Assembly: GCF_001411555.2 (NCBI RefSeq)
Contig: NC_049903.1
Coordinates: forward strand, 13,125,234 to 13,189,233
Reading direction: 5' to 3'
Length of the DNA: 64,000 nucleotides
DNA from: Juglans regia
Taxonomy: Eukaryota > Streptophyta > Magnoliopsida > Fagales > Juglandaceae
Under the pieces are notes generated by a model. It saw nothing but the letters and a program-made list of their open reading frames with translations. It was not told the origin of the DNA and ran no database searches. A program made the translations under genes and the position numbers. How positions within the stretch are numbered: position 1 is the stretch's first letter; each line of letters opens with the position of its first letter. This document shows positions 35,131-50,100 of this stretch, in pieces.

Positions 35131-38100
35131 TCAGCTAGATGGACACTGCACCAGTTCCTTTAGGAGAGTCACAACATCATCGGCTGATCCAAGGAGATAA
35201 CGAGCATTTGATCTCTTTCGCCCAACAGCGCAAGAGAAGTAATTGTCACCTTTGAGATCAAGTACTGAAGAACCCTCACGCATTGACTTTCTATCTTGCA
35301 TTATAGGCTGCAAAACAATCTCATTTCCGTGACTGATTGCTCTCTTTTCTAAAGTAGACATTGAACGCTGTTTCTTGAGGCGAGACGACTTGGATGCACT
35401 TTTACTGGCTGGAATCTTTGGCACAGATGCCCTGACAAGGTTGGTTAGCATGCCTCTTGCTGCAGGTGGCGATTCAGAAGGAAGCTCAGGCTCAAAAAAT
35501 GTATAAACATCTTCATCCTGAAGCAGAAAACTCAGATGTGATATTTTGGATTTGCATATTACATTTCATTGCAAATACAAATATTTTTGTATCTTTACAA
35601 TGTTACTATTACTATGAACAAGATTCAATAGAACAAGTCAGCCTTTAGCCACAAAGGATGGTTTACAAGAGACAACAGTTTATAAAAATGTCATATGCTC
35701 GGATTAACAGCTACGTATTATGAATTTACAATGCTATAAACAACCAAGGAATCATGATTAACCTTATAAATATAGGAACCCCAACAGGTTATGAGAGTTG
35801 TAGCTACTGGGAATAAAAGGATCTGTCAACTTTCTCCCAAGTAAGCCAGATATCAATTTAATGGTACACCATTATGGGTAAATGTATTGCACAAGCTGCA
35901 GATGCTTCAAGGCTTACTGTGACCCAGAAAGAAACTCATTTATAATTCCTCATCACCAGAGGAAGAGAAGATAACTCTATCAATTGACAAGATTGTGTAA
36001 AATGGCACAGAATTCTGTGGTGTTACTAAAATATCAAAAATATAATTGTCTAACAAATTTAGCTTCCATGTCAACTAAATTACAGTTGATGAATCATCAC
36101 ATACGTCAAGTGCGTTCCCATTATCAACTTTTCTTTCTTCATTTTTTTTTATCTTTTTCCTTTCACATTTTTTATAATTAAGTGGTCTAGCTTTAGAGCC
36201 AAAATCACTAACTTGCCCAAATTCATCTGAAATTCTATGAAACCAAATAGAAGCATCATACATCCAGTCAATCTGAATCATATTGGTATTTAAATGCTCT
36301 AACTAATATATTATAATAATGTAGTTAAAAATACTGAAAATATAAGCCATATTACACATTATCTAAATGCTTATTGAATCCATGACATCACCCTCCAGAC
36401 CATGCTTATGAGGAGATTCTATTTTGTTAAGAAACAAATTGGCTTTGCTAGAATGCACTTTGTACCCATTACATCTTTTAAGAAAAAGTTTTACTTCATC
36501 TTTAAAACTGGCACTCATTGTGAAACCACAGCTATGCAGCCCAAGTTGGGACAAAATAAAAACAAAAATGATCTGGTTACTAGCATATTTCAGACTTCTT
36601 TTGATATAAAACACATTATAATATAAGTAACTCCAACTGGAATGAAGGTCCAGCAAAATACAATTACTCTTCTCCAAATAAATATATTCCAATAAAACAA
36701 TATTTTGCAGTAACAGGAAAGCTGCTCGAGTTAATATCGACAAACCTTTGTTAGAAAGTCCCCAACACACAGGACATAATCAATGGGTGACTTCATGCCT
36801 TTATATCGAACTATTTCTCCTAAGATACGATCAATAGCTGCACCCTATATGCATATGGAATATTATGATTAACCTGTAATATCATAGACATGGAACATTC
36901 ATGAAAGACCAGCATATCAAAATGCATGTACCTTCGTAACACCAACTGCTCGGACCTCAACAGACCGGCTGCCTTGGACAACATCAACTGATGCATTAGA
37001 GATGGGACCTGTCCAAAGATGCTGCAACATATCCCTTGCTTGAATCCTTCCGAACTCAACATCTAATGTTTTAGTTACACATACAAATATTGATCAATGT
37101 ACGAACAAAACCATACAGCATAATTTAAAACAACTTAAAAAAAATAAACTAATTGAAGAAGAAGAAAATATCGATTAAATTGCCTGGTACCTGAGTACTT
37201 GTAGTTCCATACAAGGGAAGTTTCTCGAAGCTCAAAATGAGATCGAGGTGTTCTTTCAGTAAAATACTCAAAAACATGCTGATAACATACACAATCATCA
37301 GAAGTCATAGGGTTTAAAGCAAAAAAAATCTCATTTAATATTCTACGTAAAAAAAACAAAAGAAAAATGTAATTAATCTACGAACTTTTACACTCTCAAC
37401 CCAATCCATGTATAAATTTTCAGGCATTGTTGTCATCCATTCTCCCATCGTAGGACGCAAAAATATACCATTTTCTGCTGCCAACCACATGTTGTATTCA
37501 TTGAAGTTCTACACAAGAAGTTATTAGTCCATAACCATAATTTTGAAGAGAAAAAGATTGTGTAATTGGAGAAAAATGCCATACATCATCCAAGATAGTT
37601 CTGTCACTTCCGCTAAGGACAACAATTGTTGTCTTTGGGTCATCACAAAGCTTCTTTAAAGGCTCCTTTATATATGGGTGCAGTTTAAGCTCGATTTCTT
37701 TTAATTGACCATTTCTCCCAAGAGCATCCACTGATTCAGTTAAGGTAGAATTGAATCCCTGAGATGTGGAAATAACAGTGATTAGGATCTGCCTATTATA
37801 TCTATTACAGAATAATAGATTGTACACTGTAGTCACTGTAGTGGAGTGAAAAATGCAGTGCAAGGTTACTAAACACAAACAGATTGCACACTGAAAAGGT
37901 TACCAAGTACATTAGGGCATTAACACAGGAAGAGGACCACATAAATGTGCCATCCTCCCTTTTCCCTCTTTGAAGAACCAAAAACCATCGATCCTGTTTA
38001 GTAACTGGTTTTAAAATGATTAAAAAAAAGCTGGTTTCTTAATTAATAGATATTTGGGCAACGAAGTTTATTAAACACATTTAGAAACCCAAAACAATGC

Positions 38101-41100
38101 AGTAGCAAATGTTTTCAGAAACAGAAAACATACACCTCTGAAAACACGGAGGAAACAAGCAGAGAACAATAAGCACACAGTAACTAACCCAGGCTTCGAA
38201 TCCTCCTGACTCACCTATTTCCATATTTTTCTTATTTTATCCTTCCTTCCAGAGCACCTCACTTCTTCTTTCTTATTCATCTCTTCTCATTGCCACCCCA
38301 AGCTCTTCCTACTCATTCCTCCTTCCTCTTACATGTCTCTAGCTCTCTAGAAACTCCATTATCTCTTACCAATTGAAACCTCAATAACCACTAACCCTCC
38401 AGCTTTGATCTCAAACCCACACTGTCTGAACCTCTTTTGACCTAGGGTCTCCCAAACAATACAACCCTAGGCTCTATCGCTGCTGTGGTATTGTCTCTCA
38501 CTACAAAAGCACCAACACTTGGTTCAAAAACCCCACTCTAACCCTTCACATAGCAACAACAAGAGCAGCTTAGATGGGCAGTACTCAGAAAACCAATGAA
38601 AATGGAATTGACCCATTGGATGGTGATCCGCAAAACACTGATCCAATGGGGACTGTACAAGGGTAAGGTTGAAGAGCAGATCTTCACTTTTTGCAGGGTC
38701 AAGGGTGGCAGCTGGCAATCTTTAGTGTTCATTGATTCAATGTAGAGTGCTAAGTCCTCTCTTTCCCAAGTGATAACTATGATTTTCTTGCATATAGAAA
38801 ACATTTCAGATAGTAAGAATCACTGTGCTTGGAGTGATTCCATATGTTTACATGCACCTTGGTTGCGGTGGTTCCAATGGGTAATAGTCAGCCACTATGG
38901 TGACCCCATCTCTAGCTCTACATGAAAGGCACGCCCGATCAATTTCCCTTTCTGTGTACTCAAAATCCCACCCACACGGTTTACAGGTCCTTTTAGTTCC
39001 CTCACCCAATCACAGAAGCCGAGTATGCTCTTCTATTGGGATAGAAGCAAGAAGACTAATCTTTCAGAGTGTAGCCTAGTGGTCAAAGGGTGGGCTTGGA
39101 ATGAGCCTTAGACTCAGACATCCTAGGTTTAATTCCACACTAGGAGTTCCCCTAGCTTACCTCACACACGGTTCTAGTGGGTCGTTTATCTGAATTTACT
39201 CTCCAAAGGTTGATCTGAAGAGCCCTGCATTAGTGAGGTTCCACATCATAAAAAGGGGAAGAAGAGTGGAAGCCTGTATTGATAGGAATGGCGAATTAGA
39301 AACTCATCCTTCAAAGGTTTGGTGTACATTTGTCAGTGACCTTGACTTAAGTCGGGGAAAGTGAGAAAAATACTAATGCTCTATGAGCTACACAAGGCTG
39401 ATTGCAACACCTCCTCAGGGACAAAAGGGAGCCAGTCCCCTGTGATCCATGGAAGTGTGTACTTATTTTGCCAAAGGAAACAAGCATGTTAGGTGCTCAA
39501 CCCATTGACGTTGCCATGAATCCAAATCACTAACACTTGAAGGATATGGGAGAGTTATTTGGAGATCTTACCAGATTCACTGACTAGTTAAGCAATTAAT
39601 TGCCTTACTATCTCTAGATCGCATATCTTGTATGTAATGACTGTAATGAGCCAGTTCTTGGAAGATCCTATGGTCCCACATATAGATGTTACTCCAATTG
39701 TTGGGTATATTAAGATACCTCTTTGTCTCAGATAACGGTATGGATCGAGTGGGCACAAGTGAAAGGCAATATAGATGTCAATTGTAGAGGTTTTTCAGAT
39801 AGCTAATCTACTATGGATATTGTAACTTTCTAGATTGGTTTCTTGCTTCAACACTTGTTCCATTATCTTATGATAATAAGTTTTTTCTTGGCATATTTTA
39901 TCAATTCATTTTTTTCATGAATGGCCCAAACATATTGATTTTGATGGTTACTTTGTTCAAAATAAGGTTCTGATATATATGCCCTCCAACTTGAAGTGGT
40001 GTTAAGGAAGCAATATGCTTGTAATAAATGATAAAAGGCACCAATATAATGAAGTATACAACGCAAGGGTCTAATGGTCAATTGTGTTGCTTGTCTGTAC
40101 TATACATGATAGAATATTGAGAGGGAGTACGCATGTTTTTCTCTCACTAACAGTTTTTAATCAGGCCTTACCAAACATAAGAGAACAAAGAATAGTGTGT
40201 ATGTGTGTGTATTCTTTTTTGTTTTTTGCTATATATATATATATATATTCACGGTTCACCCATGCAAATTATGTACATATAAATGTTGTTTTTTTTTTTA
40301 TAAGTAAGAAGTTACATTAATTTACGTAAGAAGTTACATTAGCGGAAAAGTCATTAAAATTCCTCCCATTCAATACAATAGAAGAAGCCCAAAGCAACAA
40401 AGTGTGATAGAAAAAGGCCCTAAAGCTATCCAGAGAGTGTTCCCTATTTTCAAAACATCGGCCATTTCTTTCATTCCATGTGCACCACATTAAACATAGA
40501 GGTACCATCTTCCAAACAGCTGCAATGTGACAGTTGCCCCTAATCCCTCTCCAACATGACAATAAATCCAAGACCCTCTTGGACATCACCCATGCAATAC
40601 CAAGCCTAGTGAAAATGTCATCCCATAAAGCCTCGACTACTTCGCAGTGAAGAAGTAGATGGTCTGCTGATTCGCTGCTGTGTTTGCACATAAAGCACCA
40701 ATCGGTTAAGTAAAAGCCTCTCTTTTTCAGTTTATCTATAGTCAATATCTTCCCATGGGATGCCAACCAGCCAAAAAAGGCAACTTTAAAGGGTGCATTG
40801 CTCCTCCAAATGCTCTTCCAAGAAAAGGCATTGGTGGGATGAACCGTCAAAGACTTGTAATAAGAGCGGACTGAAAATTTCTTGTTCCCGGTAAGTGTCC
40901 ATATTAGTCCGTCTTTCCTACCTGCTTGTACCTTCAACGCGTATAAAACATTGTAGAAATCAACAATGTCGTTCACCTCCCAGTCCTGTACAGCTCTAGA
41001 AAAACTCACTGACCAATTAATAGAATTTGCGGAGATGCTCATATTATCAGCCACAGAAGCATCCTTGTCTGACGAAATCCTATAAAGCGAGGGGAAAGCA

Positions 41101-44100
41101 TTTTCCAAGGCCACATTACCACACCAGATATCATGCCAAAATCTGATGCGCGTGCCCCTTCCCACCTCAAATCTGAAATTACCGAGTAGAACTTCCCATC
41201 CGTTTCGAATGAATTTCCAAACACCCACCCCATAGGCCCATCTTACTGCATTAGAGCACCAATCTCCCCAAATACTCCCGAATTTAATGTCGATGATGCT
41301 TCTCCAAAGAGCGTCCCCTTCCTTATGATGCCGCCATAGCCACTTTCCAAGTAGAGCCTTGTTGTAGATTCTCAATTTTCTAATCCTCAAACCACCGCAA
41401 GACAAAGGGGTGCAACTTTATCCCATTTAATCAAATGGAATTTTTTCTCATCTTCTAGCCCTCCCCTCAAGTAGAGTCTTGTTGAAGATTCTCAATTTTC
41501 TAATCCCCAAACCACTGCAAGACAAAGGGGTGCAAACTTTATCCCATTTAATCAAATGGAATTTTTTCTCATCTTCTAGCCCTCCCCACAAGAAATCAAG
41601 GGAAGATATTTTCCAGTCTATTTGCCACCCCTGCAGGTAAAGGGAACAAAGATAAAAAATATGTTGGAAGATTAGAAAGTGTGCTCTTAATAAGCATGAT
41701 TCGGCCGCCTTTAGACAAGTAAATTATATTCCAACCCACCAGTTTACATTCAATTTTCTCAACAATCTCATCCCACATTGCCTTAGATTTGTAGGGGGGC
41801 CCCCAAAGGAAGTCCCAGATACTTCATAGGCAAGAGTGACACCTTGCACCCCAAGATGGCAGCCACTTCACTTAGATTGTTAACCAAGCCAACTGGAACT
41901 AGCTCGGACTTCGATAAGTTCACTTTAAGACCTGAAACAACTTCAAAACACAGCAGGAGGGCTCTCAAGGAGCGAATCTGATCGGGGTCTGAGTCACATA
42001 GAATCAAACGTATCATCGGCGAAAAGGAGATGTGCGACTAATAAGCTTTCATGCAATGAACTACCCACCGAGAAGCCCGAGATGAAACTCCTATCCATCA
42101 CCCCCTCCAACATTCTACTCAATACATCCATCACTATAATGAATAACAAAGGAGATAAAGGGTCCCCTTGTCGCAAACCCCTAGAGCTGCAAAAAAAACC
42201 TTCGGGGGTACCATTGATCAAAGTGGAGAAACTTAACGGTTGTGATGCAATGTTTTATCCACTAACACCATCTTTCCCCGAAATCGTGCCTGCCAAGAAT
42301 GTACAACAAGAAATCCCAATTGACATGATCAAATGCTTTCTCCATATCCAATTTACACAAGAGACCTAGAGTGCCGCTTCTAACTCTAGACTCCAAGCAT
42401 TCATTAGCAATAAGAACGGAGTCTAAAATTTGTCTTCCTTTAACAAACGCACTTTGTGACTTCGAGATGATCTTCCCCATAACTTCACGTAGTCACTTTT
42501 GATATGATCTTATAAACCCCACTCACCAAACTTATGGGCCCGAAATCATGTACCTCCACCGACCTTACCCTTTTCGGGATAAGGGCAATGAGAGTAGCAT
42601 TTAGGCTTCTCTCAAATTTCATGAAAGAGTGAAATTCAAGAAAAACTTTCATAAGATCCTCTTTAATAATGTTCCAACAAATTTGGAAGAAAGCCATTGT
42701 AAAGCCATCGGGGCCCGGCGCTTTATCTTTAGCCATCTCGTTAAGCACACTAAGTACCTCATCCTCCTCAAAGGACCTCTCCAACCAAGCTGCACTTGCT
42801 TGATCCATTGAATCAAAATCTAGTCCGTTTACCTAGGGTCTCCATTGATATTGCTCCGTTAAAAGCTTGTCATAAAAATGCACAATGTGATTTTTTATCT
42901 CAACGCTGTCCGTCAAAATCCTGCCTTTCGAATGTAGGACCTCAATGACATTGTTTCTACGATGAGAATTAGCAACTCTATGGAAAAACTTTGTGCATCT
43001 GTCCCATTCCTTCAACCAAAGGGCTCGAGATTTTTGTCTCCAAGAGATCTCCTCCATAAGGGTGATTTTTTCCAGCTCATCTACTACTACCATTTTCCTT
43101 ACTTTTTTATCCTCCGAAAGAGTCCCTCCTACTTCTTTCACATCAAAATGCTGCAGCTCTTGAGAGAGAGTGAATCGCTGGTCATTAATATTCCCAAAGA
43201 CTTCCAGATTTCATTTCCTTAGATCATTTTTCAAAGCTTTTAGTTTCCCAGCCATTAATGAAGCTAGGGTGCCTATGAGTTGATAGGAGTTCCACTATGA
43301 TCTAACTTTCTTCGAGAACCCATCAACCTTTAACCACATGTTCTCGAATTTAAAATATCTCCGTCCCCTGTGAAGACCCCCACAATCTAATAAGAGGGGG
43401 AAGTAATCGGAGCAAAGTCTGGAAAGCCTTTTTTGGCAAAGGTTGGGGAAGTGAACCTCCCAGGAGGAAGAGAAAATGAACCTGTCCAACCTAGACCAAG
43501 CCTTCCCGTTAGACCAAGTGAAATCTCCTCCCGCCAGAGGAAGATCAACCAGTTCCAACTCAAAAATAAGTGCTGAAAAATCAGCCATGGCTGAGCTGAG
43601 CCCATGTTGGAATCCCCTGATCTTTCACTCTGAAACCGAGTGACGTTGAAATCCGCCTCCAATACACCACGGGAAATCCCACCAACTACACAAACCAGCT
43701 ATTTCGTCCCACATAAGTTGTCTTTTATTGTCAAATTTGGCCCGTAAACACCTAAGAACCCCCAAACGAAACCATCAACATTTGAGAAAGAGCAAGCTAC
43801 CGAAAATGCACCAACGAAATCCTCAACCAAATTGACTACTCTTTTATCCCACATCACTAATATGCCCCCTGAAGCACCCTTAGAGACAAGGGTGGTCCAT
43901 CCCACGTAAGGAAAATTCCATAGGCTTCTTATTAATTGCCTATCGATATACTTCAACTTAGTCTCTTGCAAACAGATCACATCTGGCTTCCATTCCCGTA
44001 ATAAGTTATTTATTCTCAGGCGCTTGTTTTGATCATTCAAGCCCCGAACATTCCATGAGAGGATATTGGGCTTCATGGACTATCGAGGTTCACCCTATCA

Positions 44101-47100
44101 TTGTGTCTTCCCCTGCTCGCGCTTCCTTCTCTTACATCATATTTAATGGAGCAAGCAAGCCTCTTGAGCTCCCTGTCTTTTTTAGCAGCAGATTTAGCAA
44201 GTTGTGGTTGACCTACTTCTATGGCAATGATGAGGGCTTTAAACTGTTCCTCATAACCTTCACATGAGATCCCAAGGTAGTGTCGAAGAACATCAACCTT
44301 TTGTAATACCCAACAGGTTGTAATCCCACCCCTGAAGGCACTGGTGGAAGCGAGCATAGAAGACTAGGAACATCTCCAGGATCCCCCAGATCCGTGTCAT
44401 CTCCATACTCCTTACAAACTAGCTGTAGATCAGACCCGTGTGAAGACTCATCATCTGAGAAAGCCCCTTCAATCGATGACTCATCATCCCCTTCTTCCAC
44501 AGTACACAAAATCATTAAAGGGGTCTCCAAAACATTGGAAGAAATAGGCAATCCCTGAGCCCTAATGAGAACATCTGAGAGTTGAGAAGGACCAGAAGTG
44601 TGCGAGGGGATGTCTGAACCCACATCCCAAGGTAGCCCAGTGGAGGTCAAAGCCTCCATGTAAATTTTCCTCCCATCTGAGGTCAGGGGCGAGCCCAAAA
44701 AATTAGCCAGAGGCCATCGGCCCTGTCTGTGACTTGGACGAGCACAACAACTCTTTCTAGGTCGGGGGCGAAAGCTCATTTTGTGTCGTTGGTAAGATCT
44801 CCGAGCCCAGGGTGCGATTGGCGACACAAGCCGACTCCTTTTGCCTCGGGGAGCTTTGCTTCTCTGTCGCCGTGGGTTCACCGGCGACCGTCGTCTGTGC
44901 CGCCAGTGAGACGGCGAGGTCAACCGCCGATGGGGGGAGCCTTTACAGCCCAAGCGCTGGGGCTCACGGGCTCGAGGGTGCCCTTGGCAATACAGGGGGC
45001 TTGAGGCCTAATGGGCCTGGTGGGCTCGAGGCCCACAGACTCACTTACAGCTTGTGGGCACAAAGGCCCCTTGAAGCCCATACCAAACACTCCAGCTTCC
45101 TTTCCTACTTCCATTACCAAGTTAAGTCTTGTATCCACTTTATTCATCAACACCGAAACTTCCTCAAATACACCAAACAACTGTGCTCTGATAGCCCACA
45201 AAATACCTTCCATCTCCCCCAATTTCGTACACGACGTTCCACTACCTATGCAGTGAGAATCACCTGCAACACATCGCTCCTTGCCTCTCAACTCCATGGC
45301 AAAATTGCCTCTTGCCTGTGAGGGTGCTGGTGACCTCAAAACAGAAGCAAAAGAGACACCATTTGAGGGAGAAGATTTCACTGTAACCGCACCACCCCCA
45401 CGAAGGCTAGCCATCCTCTTGAGGTGGTAAGAAAAACATTCCCATCTATCCCTTCTCACTTTCAGGAATAATCAAAAAACTCCTACCATTTTGAAACTCC
45501 TCCAAACACAAAAAGCAACCCCTACTGTTTCTATGACATTGGAGTATGAGAAAACCATTGCCCACCCACAACTTTCTGAAAAACTCTTGGCACCCACTTG
45601 AAGCAAGAGCTTCCTCCACCATCCTTGCCAACCATGAAGCTGACGTCCCATTAATGAAGAGAAACAAAACCATTTTCCTGCTCCTCACAAAACTGAAGGT
45701 TTTAGACTCCACCGAAAAGCTTCCATCAACATCCATACTAAAACAGCAGCAGAGAAAGGGAGAAAAGAAACTAAAAGAGGAAGAAAAACAGAGGGTGGAA
45801 AAACAGAGAATCAACTCCGGCAAGAAGCGCGGGAGAGATTACATGCATGCATGTATGAGAGGAGAAAGGAAATGTGTACGGAGAGAAAGAGTAGAGGAGA
45901 AAGGAAATGTGTACACACACATCTATATATATGCATAAAAAAGAGGTATTCCTAATTATATACTAAGGAAACCAGTACAAGCTTGGTGTTTAGATCTTTC
46001 TATATGTGATTCAATAAATCTTCAAAAATTGATAGTTAAGTTACTATTCAAAGCACAAGAGCACATAAGCTTGAAACATCAAACTTATACAATGAAAAAA
46101 ACAAATAAAATAAGAAAAACAAATAAAATAAGCTTACTAGTATTAGCAATCTATTATTGGATTTCGAGTAACAATCTACTGCATCTTTCATTGGAAGTAA
46201 TGGTGGAACCTGTCTTGTCCTAAGTTGAGCTTCAACAATGGTATCATTGAGTTCACTGCATAGCAGGAGAGCTTCAGAATAAAGATAAAGCGTGAAAGAA
46301 AATTTAAGGAAGAAAGAAAACAAAGGTGCACATAGTATGTAGAAAGTTCTATTCTCATGAATGACAAAATAGGAAGCAACCCATATATCCATGTTAATCT
46401 TCATTTTCATATACAATCTTTCGAACTTACAGACAATACAATATTTTTTTTATGGGTAAAAAATATAATAGATGGCACAACATTACATACAATACAATAT
46501 TAGAACCCTCCTCCCCCCCTCCTCCCTCCTTCTCTAGCTACTTCCAAATCATTTCACTTTCAGCCAATATTAATACCAGTTATTGTGGAAAAAAGTAATT
46601 ACCCACACTTCATCTTTATTCTAATTCTATCACATAGTTGTGAGGCTACATAAAGATTTAAATAACAGTATCCTCTTTCCTACATCCATGTGACTTCACC
46701 CTAAACCAAGATTGCACAAGACAGATCCTAACAACTTTGTTCACCATATTGGTGAGAAATCAACATTTGAAAACAATAGTGCACACCTTCTCATCAATAG
46801 AGGACCACAGAAGGGGAAAAATTCTTTTTTTTTTGGTAACTAATCCTGTAAGACCTCAGTTGTAGCAAAAGTCGATCTAAATTACTGCCAAAGATACAAA
46901 TTCATAAAATGGGCCAGTGTTAGTCCATGCAATTAGAGTAAATTGCAGCATTATGATATGATCAACACCTTACAAAGGTTGCAGCCCATTCTTGAGATGT
47001 GTGAGTTGTCACATGCTTAAAGTTATGCTGATGCCTTTTTTCTCTTTCATCCGCTGGCATATCTAAAGCATAGCTAATGGAAGATGCAACTTCAGTGATG

Positions 47101-50100
47101 TTCCATGGGTTTACCAAAATAGCCCCAGCTCCAAGAGACTGTGCTGCACCTGCAAACTAGGAACAAAAAAGTACGATTTGAACACAACTCAGTTCAGAAA
47201 TATCTCTTACCCAAACTAGTGAATTTGATGATTTGCATTTGACAAATCAAATGCAACAGTGCTCTTTTTCTTTTTCCATCATATCCAGAAAGTCCTCAAA
47301 TAAGTGAAATATCATTCCCCAAATCACATCTTGCATACTCCAAAGGGACTAATCAATGGTACAATTGTCAAATGTACCAATAAGTGCACAGGGCTGTGTT
47401 ATAATAATGTTTCATCCTATTTATGGTACCGCACCCCAAATCACATCTTGTTCTTTCCAATTGTACCATACTCTAAAAGGACTAGTCAACGATACAATTG
47501 GAAAGAGCAAGAACTTCTCCCTCTCAATCAATGTGGGATCCTATTCATCACCTACACTCATTATTAGTATGAGGTATCGCAATATCACCCCCTTAAATTC
47601 CCGAAGTACTCGTTGGGCCATTCCAGCTTAGGTGGCATGTCTCAAGTTTCACACTTCAAGTTGTGATAAGCTTTGATACTATTTGTAATACCCCAAGGGA
47701 GGAACTTCTTCCTCCCAAATAATGTGGGATCCCATATTACAACTACACTCATCATTAGTATAGGGTATCACACATACAATATCATGAATCTTCCATGTGT
47801 AACATGAAAAAAATTAAAAGAAAAAGAAAAAAAGAAAGAAAATTCCATTAAGGGGCAGAAAACAAGAAGTCAAAAACAAACCCTTAAAATGAACATCCCT
47901 GACTCCACACTCCACTTTGGGGTACAATTATGATGAGGAGTCTCGACCACATGTGAGGAGTAGTATTATTAGTTTAATTGAAAAATTAAATTCATCTCTT
48001 ACCGTAAGCTTAAAGTTTTGGGACAATTGCTGATTTAACAAAACCTAATAAGTAAAAAGCTTTAATTACCTCACTTAGAATGAGAACTCCTTTCTTGGAA
48101 GCTTGGCACGCAACAAACTCGTAGCTGACAAGGTTCATTCCATCCCTTAAAGATGTTACAAGTGCTACATCTAAACAAGAAAGAGTCACGAAACTCCATG
48201 AGCATTGCCTTTCATACAAAAGTGCAGAAGAAATGATACGTTAATTTCATCTCCCCTATTGATGGATCACATGCTGGGATTTCAGTTCACAAACATGCTT
48301 GAATGTTTGTCAACATGTAACAAAGGTTGTTAATGTACCACTAAGAACTAAGATATTTGTTGCCAATTTCTATAAAAATGATTGATTTATTAGGGACAAG
48401 AGAAAGAACCTTCTACTCCAAACTGGAAGGCAGGGTACATTTAAAAGATGTTAAGTAACAAGAACAAAAATACAATAAAGAACATAGGCATAAGCTAACC
48501 AGGAGATTTGATTCTTCATTTAACTAGCATGACAGTACATTTTTGTGGTAAATAACTGGTGTGTTCAATATATTGATTGGCATTTTTAGTGTTTGATTTG
48601 TTTCCTTTTACTATTTCAACAACTAAGCCATCTTAAATTTGTGGTACAGGAGCCCCTAATTTTCACCACAATTGACGGTACTTGAGGCAAATCATCAAGC
48701 AACAAAGACAATAATGATTATGAAGATTATCATTACAGCACAAAAATGAGTACCAGTAACAGCATAGAGTGCGCATAATGCATGAAAGTCAAGAGATCGA
48801 TCCTGCAAGAATAGAATGCCTTATATATCTTCAGTTGCAGGAGAAAAATGCATAGTAATAGCATTGCTAAAATATTTATTGCGGTGTAAATAATAAAAAG
48901 AAAAATAAAATTGAAGCAAGAAAGAGCTTAAATGCGATAATAGTTACCTAATTTTCAGCTTCTGCATAGTCTATACATGGCCAAAAAATGCACGACTATG
49001 AAAAAGTAAATCTCTTTTATAATTTTAAATTTACCTTTACAATTAAAAATAAGATGGAAGAACACATATTTGCTACAGAAAAAACTGATATTTTATTGGT
49101 TAAGATTGAGAGTATACGGAACATGAACATGTCCTCATAGTTCTTTATTGGCGTGAACTAGTGCAAAAGTATACAGAATATACAAGATAAGAAAGTTTTG
49201 AAGTTGTTTTTTAAATAAATAAACTCATTCGCCACTTCCTAGAATTTTTTGGGATAAATGGTAATCCATAAGAGCCTCAAAGTGCGAGATTGTGTTCAAA
49301 TCCCAAGACCTCCCAAATTGTGACAAATTTTCACATGCAAATCGCACATAGGTGGAATGCTGGAGGAGAAAATGGATTTATCAGTTACTATACTCCCAGC
49401 CCATATGTCCACACGCATGAGTGCACACCCTGAGAAGCATGTCTGTCTTGTGATACAAATACGAAATCAAAACTATGGAATTATCATCTTAACCGCTAAA
49501 GGAAGTTATTGTTTAGTCTCTATATGTAATTTTGTAATGTTTGATAGAAGTAAAAGTTGAAAAGGTAAAGACAAACCAGATGATGTATTGGAACTGCAGT
49601 CAGAGTTCCAAATCTTCCATTAATGCGTCCAACAATCTCATGAACCTGGCTTGTAAGCTTTTGATCTATCAAAGTAACAAGAAGGTATTGATAATGGTTT
49701 CTCCATGATGATACCATAACGATCATAATTAAATTCATGTTACTTTTATTTAAGTAACCCTGCCATGTAGTATTCATGACACTAATTCTAAGGCAAGGCT
49801 AACCATGAAAAAATGAATAGTGATGGTTAAGAACATTTTAAAGCAGTCATCCAAGACAAATTCATGTTACTGCAATATAATTTCTGCAATGAATATTAAT
49901 CGAGCAACTCAGAGCATGTAAGCTGGGCAAAGTTTTACATGAAAGAAGGGGTGGCAAATATAAAGAAGGATTGTAGAATCTTAATAAATATATTTTGAAT
50001 TTGATACAAGCATTAAGTACCTTTTCTTTTGATACAAGATAGGCGATTGGACTCAGAAGTGATCAAACTTAGCTTCCGATAAAGCTGGACTTTGTTTGAA

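Larger units (their letters stand above)
40287..45870 (-). mobile_element. Near full-length LINE in TPS1 intron 11, sense orientation
   Basis: A poly(T) at about 40287-40299 marks the 3' poly(A) tail. Reading leftwards, the minus strand shows ORF1 (about 45736-44073), ORF2 endonuclease, RT and zf-RVT (44076-40317), then a short 3' UTR and the tail. No RNase H-like domain follows the zinc finger, unlike the LINEs at 7.1-10.8 kb and 18.4-19.1 kb. The family is the same as the LINE at 53.2-57.9 kb, but this copy has many more frame breaks and so looks older. I found no convincing target duplication; the 5' end near 45870 is approximate. Confidence 0.88.
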
